From: Nostocales cyanobacterium LEGE 12452
GTDB lineage: Bacteria; Cyanobacteriota; Cyanobacteriia; Cyanobacteriales; Nostocaceae
Assembly: GCA_015206945.1 (NCBI GenBank)
Contig: JADEXV010000068.1
Span: forward strand, 1-32,827
Direction of reading: 5' to 3'
Length of the DNA: 32,827 nucleotides
Below are positions 17,826-27,485 of this stretch, in pieces. The notes below the pieces were generated by a model, which saw nothing but the letters and a program-made list of their open reading frames with translations, was not told the DNA's origin and made no database searches. A program made the position numbers and the translations under genes. Within the stretch, counting starts at the first letter, position 1, and each line of letters begins with the position of its first letter.

Positions 17826-18422
17826 ACGGTTTACGCACGCCCTTTAGCACGGTTAATTGAACAATTGCAACGCCTACCGGGAGTTGGCCCCAAAAGTGCC
17901 CAACGACTGGCTTTGCATATTTTGAAGCGACCAGAAGCAGAAGTAGAAGCTTTGGCGCAAGCTTTAGTTGAGGCCAAAAAACAGATAGGCTTGTGTTCTG
18001 TTTGCTTTCACTTATCTGCTGAACCTGTTTGTGAAATTTGCCGCAATGCCAACCGTGACAATAACACTATCTGTGTTGTTGCAGATCCTCGCGATGTGAT
18101 TGCGCTGGAAAAAACCCGCGAATACAAAGGCAAGTATCACGTTTTAGGCGGGGTGATTTCGCCAATTGATGGAATTGGCCCAGATCAGTTGAATATACTA
18201 GCTTTGCAGCGCCGGGTAAGTCAGCAAAAACCTCAAGAAGTAATTCTCGCAATTAGTCCGAGTGTAGAAGGGGAGACAACAACTCTGTATATCGGTCAGC
18301 TGTTGAAACCATTTACCAAGGTGACGCGGATTGCTTTTGGTTTACCTGTAGGTGGCGATTTGGAGTACGCAGATGAAGTTACTTTGGCGAGGGCGTTGGA
18401 AGGCCGTCGAGAGTTAGATTAA
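17826..18422 (+). CDS. recR: Recombination mediator protein RecR
   Basis: RecR works with RecF and RecO to load RecA at gaps and breaks. The conserved N-terminus [20 protein letters not shown] begins at 17829, giving about 197 residues, the normal family length. No ATG, GTG or TTG exists in this frame between the stop at 17802-17804 and a TTG at 17865. A start there would remove 12 conserved residues. A GGAG at 17814-17817 lies 8 bases before ACG at 17826, so I place the start there provisionally. Counting from the TTG at 17865 as residue 1: the helix-hairpin-helix is at the start, the zinc finger has Cys44, 47, 56 and 59, and the Toprim domain begins CVVADPRDV near residue 70. The alternative is the shorter 185-residue protein from 17865. 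Confidence 0.92.
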   Translation, partial: TVYARPLARLIEQLQRLPGVGPKSAQRLALHILKRPEAEVEALAQALVEAKKQIGLCSVCFHLSAEPVCEICRNANRDNNTICVVADPRDVIALEKTREYKGKYHVLGGVISPIDGIGPDQLNILALQRRVSQQKPQEVILAISPSVEGETTTLYIGQLLKPFTKVTRIAFGLPVGGDLEYADEVTLARALEGRRELD

Positions 18423-18457
18423 ATTTTGTTGATTTTGCTGGTTAATCACTTTCTCGA

Positions 18458-19030
18458 CTATTGACTGTACATAACATCCGATCGCAAGACGTACTTCCGC
18501 CCCTGGATAATAGTAGCGCCCTCATGTACTAGTTCGTGGACAAAACACAAAGCCATACCTGTTACTGGAAGCACAGCTAGATTAGATAAATCTATGTAGT
18601 ATTCAGGAAGATAAAAGCGGGTTTCGCCACCTTCAAAGCCTTCATTTAGATAAATCATAAAAGTCAATAAACTTTCCTCACCGTTAGTTCGTCGATAAGG
18701 ACCATCATGGTGAGGTGCAAACCTCTGGCCTGGATCGTAGCGATAGAAACGAAAACGCTCATTCAGCCCAACTGGATGCCATCTACCAATGGTCTTGGGG
18801 ATATAATTTGACACACGCTGCCATAAATCAAAAGCACGCTCCCGGTCATCTAGAATAACGCGCTGATTATTGCGGATGTCGGGACGCATTTTAAAACCTC
18901 GGTGGGTAGTAATAGGAGCATCTGTATAGCCAATGTTTTCTGTTAAAGTAATATACTCAGCGCATTCTGCTGGCGAAAGAATATTTTCCAGCGTAAAAAT
19001 TTGGTTGCGAAGCAAATCTTTTTTGGTCAT
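18458..19030 (-). CDS. 2-oxoglutarate/Fe(II)-dependent oxygenase, prolyl 4-hydroxylase-like
   Basis: 190-residue cytoplasmic-looking enzyme. The iron site is H-x-D at residues 107-109 in APHHDGPY, plus the distal histidine in FVHELVHEG (His169 by spacing). Lys179 or Arg178 in IQGRKYVLRSDVMY binds 2-oxoglutarate. The N-terminal LSPAECAEYITL and the RVILDD, RFYRYDPGQRF and FEGGETRFY segments are the P4Hc pattern. The reaction is oxidative decarboxylation of 2-oxoglutarate coupled to hydroxylation of a substrate, protein or small molecule, not known here. The start ATG at 19030 follows aatctcaatcagcttaacc without a strong Shine-Dalgarno. Convergent with recR, 35 bp apart. Confidence 0.9.
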   Translation of the reverse strand: MTKKDLLRNQIFTLENILSPAECAEYITLTENIGYTDAPITTHRGFKMRPDIRNNQRVILDDRERAFDLWQRVSNYIPKTIGRWHPVGLNERFRFYRYDPGQRFAPHHDGPYRRTNGEESLLTFMIYLNEGFEGGETRFYLPEYYIDLSNLAVLPVTGMALCFVHELVHEGATIIQGRKYVLRSDVMYSQ

Positions 19031-19127
19031 GGTTAAGCTGATTGAGATTTAAGCCTGATGGTAGCGTATTCTTTATAACTCAATACGGTTCAGTTGAGCC
19101 TAAAATCTAATGAACAGAAATAGAGTT

Positions 19128-22100
19128 TTAGCAATTATTTGGCCCTAGCAAATCTGCAATTGTAGTCAGTAATTCGGTTGGTTGTACTGGTTTGGCAATG
19201 TGTTTCTGAAAACCAGCTGCTAAGACTTGCTCGCGATCGCTTTCTCCAGCATAGGCGGTAAGAGCGATCGCCGGAATTTCCCCGCCCTCCTCTTTGGGCA
19301 TGGCTCTGAGCATTTTAATCAGGCTGTAGCCATCCATTTCTGGCATTCCTAAATCACTTATTAATAAATTAGGTACAGCCTGTGCTATAGTTTTAAGCGC
19401 CTCTTTTACCGATGCTGCGGCAGTTATCAACGCCCCATTCTGCTGTAGCAAGAAGTGCAAAAACTCCCGTGTGTCAACATCATCATCGACAATTAATATC
19501 CGTAGTCCACGGAGAACTGACGAGTTAAATTTCTCCCCTGCTCCTCCTGCTTTCTCTGCACCCTCAGTTTCCTTCATCACGGGCAGTCTGACAGTAAAAA
19601 CTGCTCCCTGTCCAATTCCTGGACTGGCTGCTTTTACAGTACCACCGTGCAACTCTACTAAGTGACGAACTATTGCCAATCCCAGTCCCAGTCCGCCGAA
19701 TGTCCTGGTTGTGCTGCTATCGGCTTGACGAAAATATTCAAATACTTGGGGTAGAAATTCAGGGGAAATACCTTGGCCTGTGTCTTTAACTTGAATTATT
19801 GCTGAGTGGAAAGTCAATTCACGACTCAATGACAAGCTAACTTCCACTGAACCACGAGAGGGAGTGAACTTAACTGCGTTCGAGAGTAAATTCCCTACAA
19901 CTTGCTGTAAGCGATTGTAATCACCTAACACTAACACTTTACTAACATTGGGATCGAGCTGTACTTTAATCTGGATAGATTTGGTTTCGGCGATTAACCG
20001 GACTGTTTCTAATGCAGCATCAATTACAGCTACCAGGTTAACAGTGGCAAAAGTCAGGTTCAACTTACCGCGAATAATTCGGGAGACATCCAGCAACTCA
20101 TCAATTAATTGAATCTGCAATTGAGCATTTCTTTCGATGGTTTCTAAAGCCCGATTTGTAGTCACTTCATCAAATTTGCGGCTTTTGAGTAGCGATGACC
20201 ATCCTAAAATCGGGTTGAGGGGCGATCGCAATTCGTGGGAGAGAATTGCGAGAAACTCATCTTTATTCCGGTTTGCCTGTTTGAGTTCCTCTGCTTGTTG
20301 CCTGAGTGCCTTTTCTAATTGCTTTCTGGGGGTTAGGTCTAGAATAAAACAGATCCAAGACGCTGGATCTCGCTCCACCAAAGCACCACCAATTAGTATG
20401 GGAATGCGGGAACCATCCTTGCGGATGTATTCTTTTTCAAAGGGAGTAAATAGCCCAACCGTTAAAAGTTGCTCTATCCCTTGGCGATCGAGAGCATGAT
20501 ATTCCGGTGGGGTGATGTGTTGTCTGCGTATCTTACCCGCTAATAGTTCCTCTCGCGTATAACCCACCATTTCTAAAAAAGCCTCGTTCGCCTCAGTAAT
20601 GTAATCGGGAGTAGCGAACATAATGCCAATAATGTTGGAATCAACTAACCGCCTTAATTGAGTTTCACGCTGGCGCAAATCATTTTCTACCTGTTTGCGT
20701 TGGGTAATATCTTGGGTAGTACCCATCATCCGTACTGCCTTACCCTCGGCATCATAAAAGACGCGACCTTTAGCAGAAATCCAATGAATACTACCATCAG
20801 ACCAAAGGATGCGGTATTCAATGTCACAGTCAACCTGTTCTTCAAGAGAGCGAGCGATCGCTTCATGAATGCATTGGCGATCTTCTGCATATACACAGTT
20901 GAGGAAAATCTCAAAGTCGATTTCGGCTTCTAGGGACACTCCAAACAGCTGCCGACATTTGTCTGTCCAAATCACCTCGTTGGTACTGATATTCCAAAAC
21001 CACATACCCAGTTCAGCAGCATTAGTAGCCAACCGAATCCGTTCTTCACTCTCGCGCAGATTTGTTTCAATTTTTTGACGTTCCCATAGGGCAGCTTGCT
21101 GTTTGGTAATATCAGTACTCGCACCAACTACCCTAACTACCTGACCATTTGCATCCCGGACTGCAAACCCCTGGTCTACCACCCACAAATAGCGGCCATC
21201 TTTGTGACGCACTCGATACTCAATGCAATAACGGTTTCCATTGGCCATACTAGCCATGAATTGGTCATTAACTCTTTGTTGGTCATCGGGGTGGATGCGT
21301 TCTTGCCACCATTGGAAGGTAGGTTCCGTTTCTTGTTGTGTGTAGCCAAAAACCTGGGTTAGACCCTGAGTTCTTTCCACAGTATTTCTCGCTATCTCCC
21401 AGTCATAGATTAGGCAATTAACTGCCGCCGCTGCTAGCTCAAACCTTTCGTTACTTTGCCGCAGAGAAATTTCTATGTGTCGTCGCTCTGTAATATCAAA
21501 AGCGATTCCCAAAAGATATTGCGGCAATCCATCAGCAGTTCTGCTGTGTACAGTGTCATAGCTACAAAACCAGCGCCACTCTCCATTAGCATGTCGAATT
21601 CGGTATTCAAAGCTGAGGACTTCACCCTGATGAGTAGAATTAAATTGTTCAAGATAGCTAGGGAGTCGAGCCAAATCTTCAGGGTGTAAAAGTTGGATAA
21701 ATAACTCCTTTCCCATCGCCTGGATTTCTGCTGGTGTGTAGCCCCAACCTTGAGCAATTTCGTAATTAACGTAAGAATTTTGCTGCTCAATTAGGTCATA
21801 AATGTAGATTATCCCTGGAAGAGTCCCAGCAATTTGTTGAAACAGACGTTGACTATCCCACAATGCCTGAAATTCATCTGCATCAACTTGTTGAGTATTT
21901 TGTTCGCAACTACAGTCATCCTGGAACTGGGCACGCTTAGATGCCGTAATATCTGAAAAAGTTGTGACGATCGCATACAGATTGCTTGCTTCAGTTTGAA
22001 ACAGAGGTTGCGAGGACAACAACAGCCAAACTAGCTCACCATTTGGCTTATAAAAGCCACACACCACATTTAAGCAAGGTTTACCTGTATTTTGAGTAAC

Positions 22101-22376
22101 GATCGCAGGGTGAGTTTTACTGAGTAAAGGAGAGCCATCTTCATGAATAAATTGCCACTTGGGATCGAGCAAATTTTGCCCCACAAGCTGTTCTGCGGTT
22201 AGTCCCAAAATGCGATCGCTAGCAGCATTGCAAGCCTGGATAGTGCCATCAGGCAACTGAAGCACCATTCCTTCTTCTCCACTGGCGACTAGCGAAGAAT
22301 TTGCCTTTTTACTAACTTGCCGATGCAGCAGCTTGTGATTAGCCAGCTGGTTGTGGAACTTTTCCGCGTCTGGCAT
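19128..22376 (-). CDS. Hybrid histidine kinase with five PAS domains and a receiver domain
   Basis: 1082 residues with no transmembrane helix, so a soluble sensor. Five PAS/PAC units end near residues 145, 295, 423, 556 and 680, each at a D-(I/L)-T segment (SDITASK, DITERR, DITKQQ, DITQRK, DLTPRK). The kinase core has FLAILSHELRSPLNP with the phosphorylated His714, the N-box VVGNLLSNAVKFTP near 832, then DTGQGIS and GGLGLGLAIVR. The C-terminal receiver starts near 960 (RILIVDDDVD) with phospho-acceptor Asp1008 in ISDLGMPEMDG and the conserved Lys in HIAKPV. PAS units may bind flavin, haem or other ligands; none shows a phytochrome-type cysteine I could identify. The signal and final output are unknown. 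Single-gene unit. Confidence 0.94.
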   Translation of the reverse strand: MPDAEKFHNQLANHKLLHRQVSKKANSSLVASGEEGMVLQLPDGTIQACNAASDRILGLTAEQLVGQNLLDPKWQFIHEDGSPLLSKTHPAIVTQNTGKPCLNVVCGFYKPNGELVWLLLSSQPLFQTEASNLYAIVTTFSDITASKRAQFQDDCSCEQNTQQVDADEFQALWDSQRLFQQIAGTLPGIIYIYDLIEQQNSYVNYEIAQGWGYTPAEIQAMGKELFIQLLHPEDLARLPSYLEQFNSTHQGEVLSFEYRIRHANGEWRWFCSYDTVHSRTADGLPQYLLGIAFDITERRHIEISLRQSNERFELAAAAVNCLIYDWEIARNTVERTQGLTQVFGYTQQETEPTFQWWQERIHPDDQQRVNDQFMASMANGNRYCIEYRVRHKDGRYLWVVDQGFAVRDANGQVVRVVGASTDITKQQAALWERQKIETNLRESEERIRLATNAAELGMWFWNISTNEVIWTDKCRQLFGVSLEAEIDFEIFLNCVYAEDRQCIHEAIARSLEEQVDCDIEYRILWSDGSIHWISAKGRVFYDAEGKAVRMMGTTQDITQRKQVENDLRQRETQLRRLVDSNIIGIMFATPDYITEANEAFLEMVGYTREELLAGKIRRQHITPPEYHALDRQGIEQLLTVGLFTPFEKEYIRKDGSRIPILIGGALVERDPASWICFILDLTPRKQLEKALRQQAEELKQANRNKDEFLAILSHELRSPLNPILGWSSLLKSRKFDEVTTNRALETIERNAQLQIQLIDELLDVSRIIRGKLNLTFATVNLVAVIDAALETVRLIAETKSIQIKVQLDPNVSKVLVLGDYNRLQQVVGNLLSNAVKFTPSRGSVEVSLSLSRELTFHSAIIQVKDTGQGISPEFLPQVFEYFRQADSSTTRTFGGLGLGLAIVRHLVELHGGTVKAASPGIGQGAVFTVRLPVMKETEGAEKAGGAGEKFNSSVLRGLRILIVDDDVDTREFLHFLLQQNGALITAAASVKEALKTIAQAVPNLLISDLGMPEMDGYSLIKMLRAMPKEEGGEIPAIALTAYAGESDREQVLAAGFQKHIAKPVQPTELLTTIADLLGPNNC

Positions 22377-22501
22377 TATTCTAAAAAGTTAAATGATTTT
22401 AAAGTTAATCTAAAATTGAGTGGCTCATACTTACATAAATTTTAAGGCAATTTCTTCCATCTTGAGGTCAAAGCTGCGATCGCTACTTCTATCACCGAAA
22501 C

Positions 22502-22642
22502 AGTGCTGAATGCTGAGTAATGAGTGCTGAGTAAAAAAAAGTAATAATCGCACTCTGCACTCTTAAATCTTATAGGCTTAGGGAACTTACACAGAAAATT
22601 AAACTCATTACTCAGCACTCAGCACTCATTACTCAGCACTCT
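22502..22642. repeat. Paired inverted array of gtgctgagtaatga-type tandem units
   Basis: The left arm at 22502-22533 and the right arm at 22602-22642 are both built from tgctgagtaatgag-like units. 22511-22532 is a perfect 22-bp inverse of 22617-22638. About 84 bases of unrelated sequence lie between them. The right arm ends 5 bp before the stop codon of the permease gene on the other strand. The same design recurs at 27291-27420 and 32671-32783 with different unit sequences. Confidence 0.8.
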
Positions 22643-22646
22643 TAAA

Positions 22647-24596
22647 TCAACCCCCAACATGAATAGCAGGTCGCATATCGGGATTCTTTTCAGCCCGACG
22701 CAGTACTTCACGGGTAACTACAGCAATGTCACCTTCACCAAACAAGATAAAACGCAATAGGTATTGTATGGGATTTCCCTCAGCCCAGCCGAAGTAAGCA
22801 TGGGGAATCTTACCTGTTTGGTCGCGAATGTAAAGTAGTAAAGCTGCGATCGCATTGGGGACTGCTGCACTTTCAGCCCGGAGGATGCGATAGTCACCAA
22901 CTTGTACCCCTTTTACTTTGATCACATCCGCAAATTCCGAAGCATCGGATACATGAATTTCTAGAAACAGAATTGGATTGTTGGCTGGAATATGGTTGTC
23001 TTCGCGTACCTCTTTCTCTTTCATAAAATACTCTAGAACATCGCCCGCATTCAACCGATTTGCAATCAGTCGTATTGTTCCCTGGCTATCTTCAGCAAGG
23101 AATTGGCTAGCAAGTTCGTCAACTTCAATTCGCTCTGCTCGCAGTTCCGTTGAACGCCAAACACGAGAAACCAACGAGGTAAAAATGATTGCACCAATGA
23201 AAAACCCAGCAATTCTAATGCCTTCTGGTCTTTCAATGATATTGACAATGGTGGTATATACAAATAACAGTGCAATGAGGCCAAAAACGAATCTTGCTCG
23301 CTTCTGTCTGTGACGATGGGCTGATAAGGTGACGGCAAAGGCGGCTGAGGTGATCAACACCAGCACACCAGTTGCGTAAGCCCCACCTTGGGCTTCTACA
23401 TTTGCTTTGAAGATAACTGTGACAACAAAAGCGATCGCTGTGTAGACTAACACTAAAGGTCGCGTTGCCCGTGCCCAATTGGGTGCCATACCATAGCGTG
23501 GTAGGTAGCGAGGCACGATATTTAACAGCCCTGCCATTGCAGATGCACCTGCAAACCACAAAATAGAAATAGTACTTAAATCATAAATTGTGCCAAAGCC
23601 ATCGCCCAAATACAGATGTGCTAAATAAGCAAGGGCGCGTCCATTGGCTTTGCCCCCCGATGCAAATTCTGCGGTTGGAATCAGTAGAGTGGTTATAAAG
23701 CTGGTGGTAAGCAAAAAGAAGCTCATAATCAGAGCAGCAGTAGTGAGCAGCTTGCGTGTATTCCGAATCCGCCCTTTGGGATGCTGCGAAGTGCTGTTAC
23801 TGCTACCTTTAACCAGAGGCATAACGGTAACACCAGTCTCAAAACCTGATAATCCCAGCGCTAATTTGGGGAAGATGAGGAGAGAGATGCCGATTAGGAG
23901 CAAAGGGTTGGAATGGCGAGCAAAAATTGCCGTTTGCCAGTTTGCGATCGCTTCTGTATGAGTTAATATTTGATACACACCGACGCCAACGACAATAAAG
24001 TTTAACAGCAGATAAGCTCCCACCAAAACTACTGCAATCCCAATGGCTTCTCGGAAACCTCTCAAGAAAACTGCACCTAGTAATGCAACTAATATCAGGG
24101 TAATTGCGATCGTCTGATTGTGAAGCCAAATTGGTGTCAGCGGATTTTCGATGATATGGGCTGTGGCATCAGCTGCTGACAAGGTAATGGTAATAATAAA
24201 GTCAGTTGCCACAAAGCCAAGTAAGCACAGTACAAGTAATTTGCCTTGCCACCAGGGAAGTAAACGCTCTAACATTGCGATCGACCCTTCACCATGAGGG
24301 CTTTCGGCAGCAATGCGCCGATAAATTGGCAACGCTCCAAAGAGCGTCAGTAAAACCAGAACCAGGGTAGCTATAGGAGAAAGAGCGCCAGCCGCCAGTG
24401 CTGCAATCCCTGGTTGATAGCCAAGGGTCGAGAAATAATCTACACCAGTCAAGCACATCACCTGCCACCAAGAATGCTGGCGATGTGGTTCTTCTTTGCG
24501 GTAAGGGCCTTCTTTCTCTCGTCGTTGGTCTTCTTCAAGCAACCAATGGATTAACTGGCTGCCTAGCCGTTTTGTTGAAACAATTGATTTAGCCAT
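22647..24596 (-). CDS. APC superfamily permease (amino acid/cation transporter-like)
   Basis: 649 residues from ATG at 24596; a TTG one codon upstream is a less likely start. After a charged N-terminus of about 45 residues, the first helix holds [20 protein letters not shown], the unwound substrate-binding helix of the APC fold, followed by [12 protein letters not shown]. About 12 hydrophobic segments run to residue 480. The last 150 residues are hydrophilic and include [20 protein letters not shown], a cytoplasmic domain that may be regulatory. Substrate is unknown. Candidates from the family are amino acids, polyamines or potassium; the GDIGTSPLY signature of KUP potassium transporters is absent. 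Single-gene unit in the inner membrane. Confidence 0.88.
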   Translation of the reverse strand: MAKSIVSTKRLGSQLIHWLLEEDQRREKEGPYRKEEPHRQHSWWQVMCLTGVDYFSTLGYQPGIAALAAGALSPIATLVLVLLTLFGALPIYRRIAAESPHGEGSIAMLERLLPWWQGKLLVLCLLGFVATDFIITITLSAADATAHIIENPLTPIWLHNQTIAITLILVALLGAVFLRGFREAIGIAVVLVGAYLLLNFIVVGVGVYQILTHTEAIANWQTAIFARHSNPLLLIGISLLIFPKLALGLSGFETGVTVMPLVKGSSNSTSQHPKGRIRNTRKLLTTAALIMSFFLLTTSFITTLLIPTAEFASGGKANGRALAYLAHLYLGDGFGTIYDLSTISILWFAGASAMAGLLNIVPRYLPRYGMAPNWARATRPLVLVYTAIAFVVTVIFKANVEAQGGAYATGVLVLITSAAFAVTLSAHRHRQKRARFVFGLIALLFVYTTIVNIIERPEGIRIAGFFIGAIIFTSLVSRVWRSTELRAERIEVDELASQFLAEDSQGTIRLIANRLNAGDVLEYFMKEKEVREDNHIPANNPILFLEIHVSDASEFADVIKVKGVQVGDYRILRAESAAVPNAIAALLLYIRDQTGKIPHAYFGWAEGNPIQYLLRFILFGEGDIAVVTREVLRRAEKNPDMRPAIHVGG

Positions 24597-25118
24597 CAAA
24601 TACGGTTGTGTTGCAAAAGTCGGCTTTGTGATTTTTTTAAGCCTTCGTGGTTTATTAAAATTTTTAACTACAAAGGCATAGCACTATTATTGTATGTTAA
24701 GCATCCTGTCCGATTTACAAAATATATAGTGGTTATTCGTAGCCGTCTACCATATCAAGATCGGTTGCAGCTTTTGGTATAGGAATAATTAATACTGCAA
24801 CCGTATATTTTGGGTTTAACGCTTTCGTATCCTTAGCACCTTCGAACTGTATTAGTTAAAAAAAAAGGTGCTGCTAAACAAGGTATGTACGCAATTAACA
24901 AATCAGCCCCAAAACAAAAGTCACTTTTAGTTATACGATGTTTGTGTAATTGACCATAAAATAATTAACCTGCTAATCTATAACTCTGTTTGTGTAGCCG
25001 CAGATTTTAGTTTGATGGAATTATGGACATATAGTTGTACACCATCCATATACGGGCAATCTGTTAGGTAGGCTCGTAGCATCATGCGAACCAATCTACA
25101 GCAACTACACTAATTCAG
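24597..25118. other. Non-coding spacer of 522 bp between divergent genes
   Basis: Shared upstream region of the permease and the Rpn-like gene. AT-rich and without a plausible open frame. The only structure I see is a weak inverted pair, agcacctt at 24835-24842 and aaggtgct at 24865-24872, with a 22-base loop. No promoter boxes could be assigned with confidence. Confidence 0.55.
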
Positions 25119-25940
25119 ATGTTTGACAATATTTGCAAATTCTTAGTTGAGAACTTCTCCAGTGACTTCGCGACATGGTTATTAGGCGAATCTATTAATT
25201 TAACAGAACTAAGTCCAAAAGAATTATCTCTCGAACCCATTCGGGCTGATGCTCTAATTCTGTTGCAGTCGGAGCAAAGCATATTGCATTTGGAATTTCA
25301 AACCCAAGTCGATGCAGAAATTCCTTTTCGGATAATTGACTATCGATTGCGAGTATATCGCCGCTTTCCAGACAAAGCAATGTATCAAGTCGTAATTTAC
25401 CTTAAGCAGACAAATTCAAATTTGGTGCAACAAAATACATTTACAATTGCTGGGACACGACATGAATTTGCAGTTATCAGACTTTGGGAACAACCAACTG
25501 AAGTATTTCTGAGAACACCTGGACTTTTACCTTTAGCGGTGTTAAGCAGTACAATTGATCCAGAAGTTATACTTAATGAAGTGGCACGCGAAATTAATGG
25601 TATTACAGAATTAAGAACTCAAAGTAATATTGCTGCTTCTACAGCGATTTTAGCTAGTTTAGTATTAGATAAAGAGGTTATTAAACGAGTTTTGAGGTCA
25701 GATATTATGCGTGAGTCAGCGATTTATCAAGACATTCTACAAGAAGGCAAGGCTGAAGGTAAGGCTGAAGGTAAGGCTGAAGGCAAAGCTGAAGGTAAAG
25801 CTGAAGGTAAGGCTGAAGCGTTACTCGAAGTGGCAAGAAACCTATTTAGCACTGGTATGCCATTAGAACAGATCGGCAGAGTCACAGGATTATCAATTGA
25901 GCAGTTACAGTATTTACAGGCAAGTGAGTCCAATCAATAA
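25119..25940 (+). CDS. Rpn family (PD-(D/E)XK) nuclease-like protein with a C-terminal EGKA repeat
   Basis: 273 residues. The N-terminal half shows the Rpn/YhgA-like PD-(D/E)XK arrangement: Asp44 in RADALILL, then Glu59 and Gln61 in LHLEFQTQ, then IPFRIIDYRLRVYRRFP. Known Rpn proteins promote RecA-independent recombination and are linked to mobile DNA; cyanobacteria carry many copies whose roles are untested. Residues 209-232 are six perfect EGKA units made by a 12-bp repeat, followed by a C-terminal helical pair (ALLEVARNLF, LEQIGRVTGLSIEQLQYL) common in this family. The ATG at 25119 has no strong ribosome binding site. Single-gene unit with a terminator hairpin after it. Confidence 0.88.
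   Translation: MFDNICKFLVENFSSDFATWLLGESINLTELSPKELSLEPIRADALILLQSEQSILHLEFQTQVDAEIPFRIIDYRLRVYRRFPDKAMYQVVIYLKQTNSNLVQQNTFTIAGTRHEFAVIRLWEQPTEVFLRTPGLLPLAVLSSTIDPEVILNEVAREINGITELRTQSNIAASTAILASLVLDKEVIKRVLRSDIMRESAIYQDILQEGKAEGKAEGKAEGKAEGKAEGKAEALLEVARNLFSTGMPLEQIGRVTGLSIEQLQYLQASESNQ
25743..25814 (+). repeat. Six tandem copies of a 12-bp unit (gaaggtaaggct) inside the Rpn-like gene
   Basis: Six in-frame 12-bp units encode EGKA six times. Units differ only at third codon positions (ggc/ggt, aag/aaa). Perfect 12-bp periodicity keeps the frame whatever the copy number, so length can vary without breaking the protein. Confidence 0.95.
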
Positions 25941-25941
25941 A

Positions 25942-25970
25942 TAATCGGTGCAGGTTGACTGCACCGATTA
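25942..25970. terminator. Hairpin between convergent genes, probable bidirectional terminator
   Basis: Perfect 12-bp stem, taatcggtgcag at 25942-25953 and ctgcaccgatta at 25959-25970, with a 5-base loop (gttga). It lies 2 bp after the Rpn-like stop codon and 33 bp beyond the PIN/TRAM stop. No long T-run follows on either strand, so it may act as an mRNA end-stabiliser as well as a terminator. Confidence 0.75.
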
Positions 25971-26003
25971 ATAAGTATGAATCGAATTGAACATCCCATT
26001 GTT

Positions 26004-27080
26004 TCACGCCAATGCTGAAGCTTGGGGTTTGGCAAAAATCATTCTTCCTGCTGTAGTTTGCAAAGCACTGGTAACTACTACTCGCAGTTCACCACCCACA
26101 TAACTGCTACCTTCTTCAACAACTACCATTGTGCCGTCATCTAGGTAGCCAATGCCTTGACTGGGTTCTTTGCCTTCCTTGAGAATTTTTAAATCCAAGT
26201 TGTCGCCAGGTAAATAACTGGGACGGACGGCATTCACTAAATCATTCACATTCAAAACAGGTACTTTTTGAACACTAGCAACTTTAGACAAGTTGTAGTC
26301 GTTGGTTAGCAGTGTACCGCTGATTTCTTGGGCGAAGCGTACTAACTTGGCATCCACTGTGGGAATATCTTCGTAGTCAACTGTATTAATCAGGATGCGA
26401 TCGGGATAATCTTCCTTAATACGGTTGAGAATTTCTAGTCCTCTCCTTCCCCGTACCCGCTTTTGATCTTTGCTAGCATCCGCTACTTGTTGAAGTTCTT
26501 GCAAGACAAACTGTGGTACGAGAATTTGCCCTTCTAAAAACCCTGTTTCTAGTAAGGCTTCAATACGACCATCAATAATACAGCTAGTATCTAGAACTTT
26601 GGTATTGGCTGGTTTTAATGTTCCTTCCACTACCATTGATTCAACGGTGTTGGGATTAATGAACCGCAGTAAGCCTCGCCCGTGGGTGTCTGCCAAATTC
26701 ATGCCAGTGACGGAAAGGATGATACTACCGACAACTGCCACCAATGGCTTAATAAATCCAAAATCTGCCGGGATCGGGAGCAAAAATAGTGGGGCTAGCA
26801 TCAGGTTGGCTAGTAATAGCCCAATCACTAAGCCGATCGCACGAGTTAAGATCACTTCCAGAGGCATTTCTTTGACTTGTGATTCTAGGCGACGATATGT
26901 CGTCTGGAAACTCAGCCCGATTGCACCACCAATAATAGCGGCAAAGACGGCAACAACTAAGCGTAGAGCTTCTAGATTCGTTACCTGATCTAGCGCTCCA
27001 TTGGGTAGTAGTTCAATGCTGTAGAACCCTATTCCCGACGCTGCTAGGATAAATGAGAAAATAATAATGGCGTCAAGCAT
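26004..27080 (-). CDS. Membrane-anchored PIN/TRAM domain protein (YacL-like putative RNase)
   Basis: 358 residues from ATG at 27080; an in-frame TTG at 27101 would only add a polar leader. Four hydrophobic segments (about 2-22, 41-57, 80-101, 112-130) anchor it in the membrane. The PIN nuclease domain follows at about 163-275, with the acidic residues Asp164 and Asp170 (VLDTSCIIDGR), Glu195, Asp243 and Asp261 (TNDYNLSKVA). A TRAM-type RNA-binding domain runs from about 290 to 350 (GIGYLDDGTMVVVEEG). The family is predicted to cut RNA near the membrane; the target is unknown. All the acidic positions I expect are present, so it should be active. Divergent from hemW. Confidence 0.93.
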   Translation of the reverse strand: MLDAIIIFSFILAASGIGFYSIELLPNGALDQVTNLEALRLVVAVFAAIIGGAIGLSFQTTYRRLESQVKEMPLEVILTRAIGLVIGLLLANLMLAPLFLLPIPADFGFIKPLVAVVGSIILSVTGMNLADTHGRGLLRFINPNTVESMVVEGTLKPANTKVLDTSCIIDGRIEALLETGFLEGQILVPQFVLQELQQVADASKDQKRVRGRRGLEILNRIKEDYPDRILINTVDYEDIPTVDAKLVRFAQEISGTLLTNDYNLSKVASVQKVPVLNVNDLVNAVRPSYLPGDNLDLKILKEGKEPSQGIGYLDDGTMVVVEEGSSYVGGELRVVVTSALQTTAGRMIFAKPQASALA

Positions 27081-27485
27081 GGTTGTCTTGTTTTCCTGCA
27101 ACTGTGTTAACCGATAAAATTAAGTATTTTTTATTTCATCGGTAAGATAAACTCATCAATATTGACTTACACTAAGGGTTTAGGCTGACAATATCTGCAA
27201 TTATTATAACCAAAGGCTTTTATCTTAATATTTTTCATTGTTTTGTTGTAAAACGACAAATAGTTGTAAATAAACTACTTATTTTGTAAGAATTCAGAAT
27301 CCAGAATCCAGAAGTCAGAATTAATAAGACCTTGATACCCAAACTTAATAATTTTAATAAAATCAAGAAGTTATTACACGCTTGATTTTACAATTATTCT
27401 GGCTCCTGACGACTGACGCCTTTATTCTTACCTCATTTTCATTGTCTCTAATTCGCAGTTGGATTAACTTAAAACTTTTCTCAAA
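27081..27485. other. Intergenic region of 405 bp between divergent PIN/TRAM and hemW genes
   Basis: No gene. It holds an imperfect paired array of cagaatc-type units (27291-27420) and, within that, a 9-bp hairpin (aaaatcaag at 27359-27367, cttgatttt at 27381-27389). The AT-rich half next to the PIN/TRAM gene, about 27081-27290, should carry that gene's promoter. No boxes assigned. Confidence 0.55.
27291..27420. repeat. Paired array of cagaatc-type units with an inverted right arm
   Basis: The left arm, 27291-27324, repeats tcagaatccagaatccagaa-like units. The right arm, 27393-27420, reads attctggctcctgacgactg and on the other strand gives the same type of unit (cagtcgtcagg, ccagaat). The match is looser than for the other two paired arrays in the window. 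The centre holds a small separate hairpin. Confidence 0.55.

Noticed and set aside
24835..24872. agcacctt/aaggtgct pair as a terminator or riboswitch
   Set aside because: Only 8 bp with a 22-base loop, far from both genes, and lacking any conserved riboswitch core.
25743..25814. Tandem 12-bp repeat as a CRISPR-like array
   Set aside because: No spacers; the repeat is in frame within a coding region and encodes EGKA.
25727..25933. Antisense frame with repeated SALP units
   Set aside because: It is the reverse reading of the EGKA repeat and has no start signal or homology.
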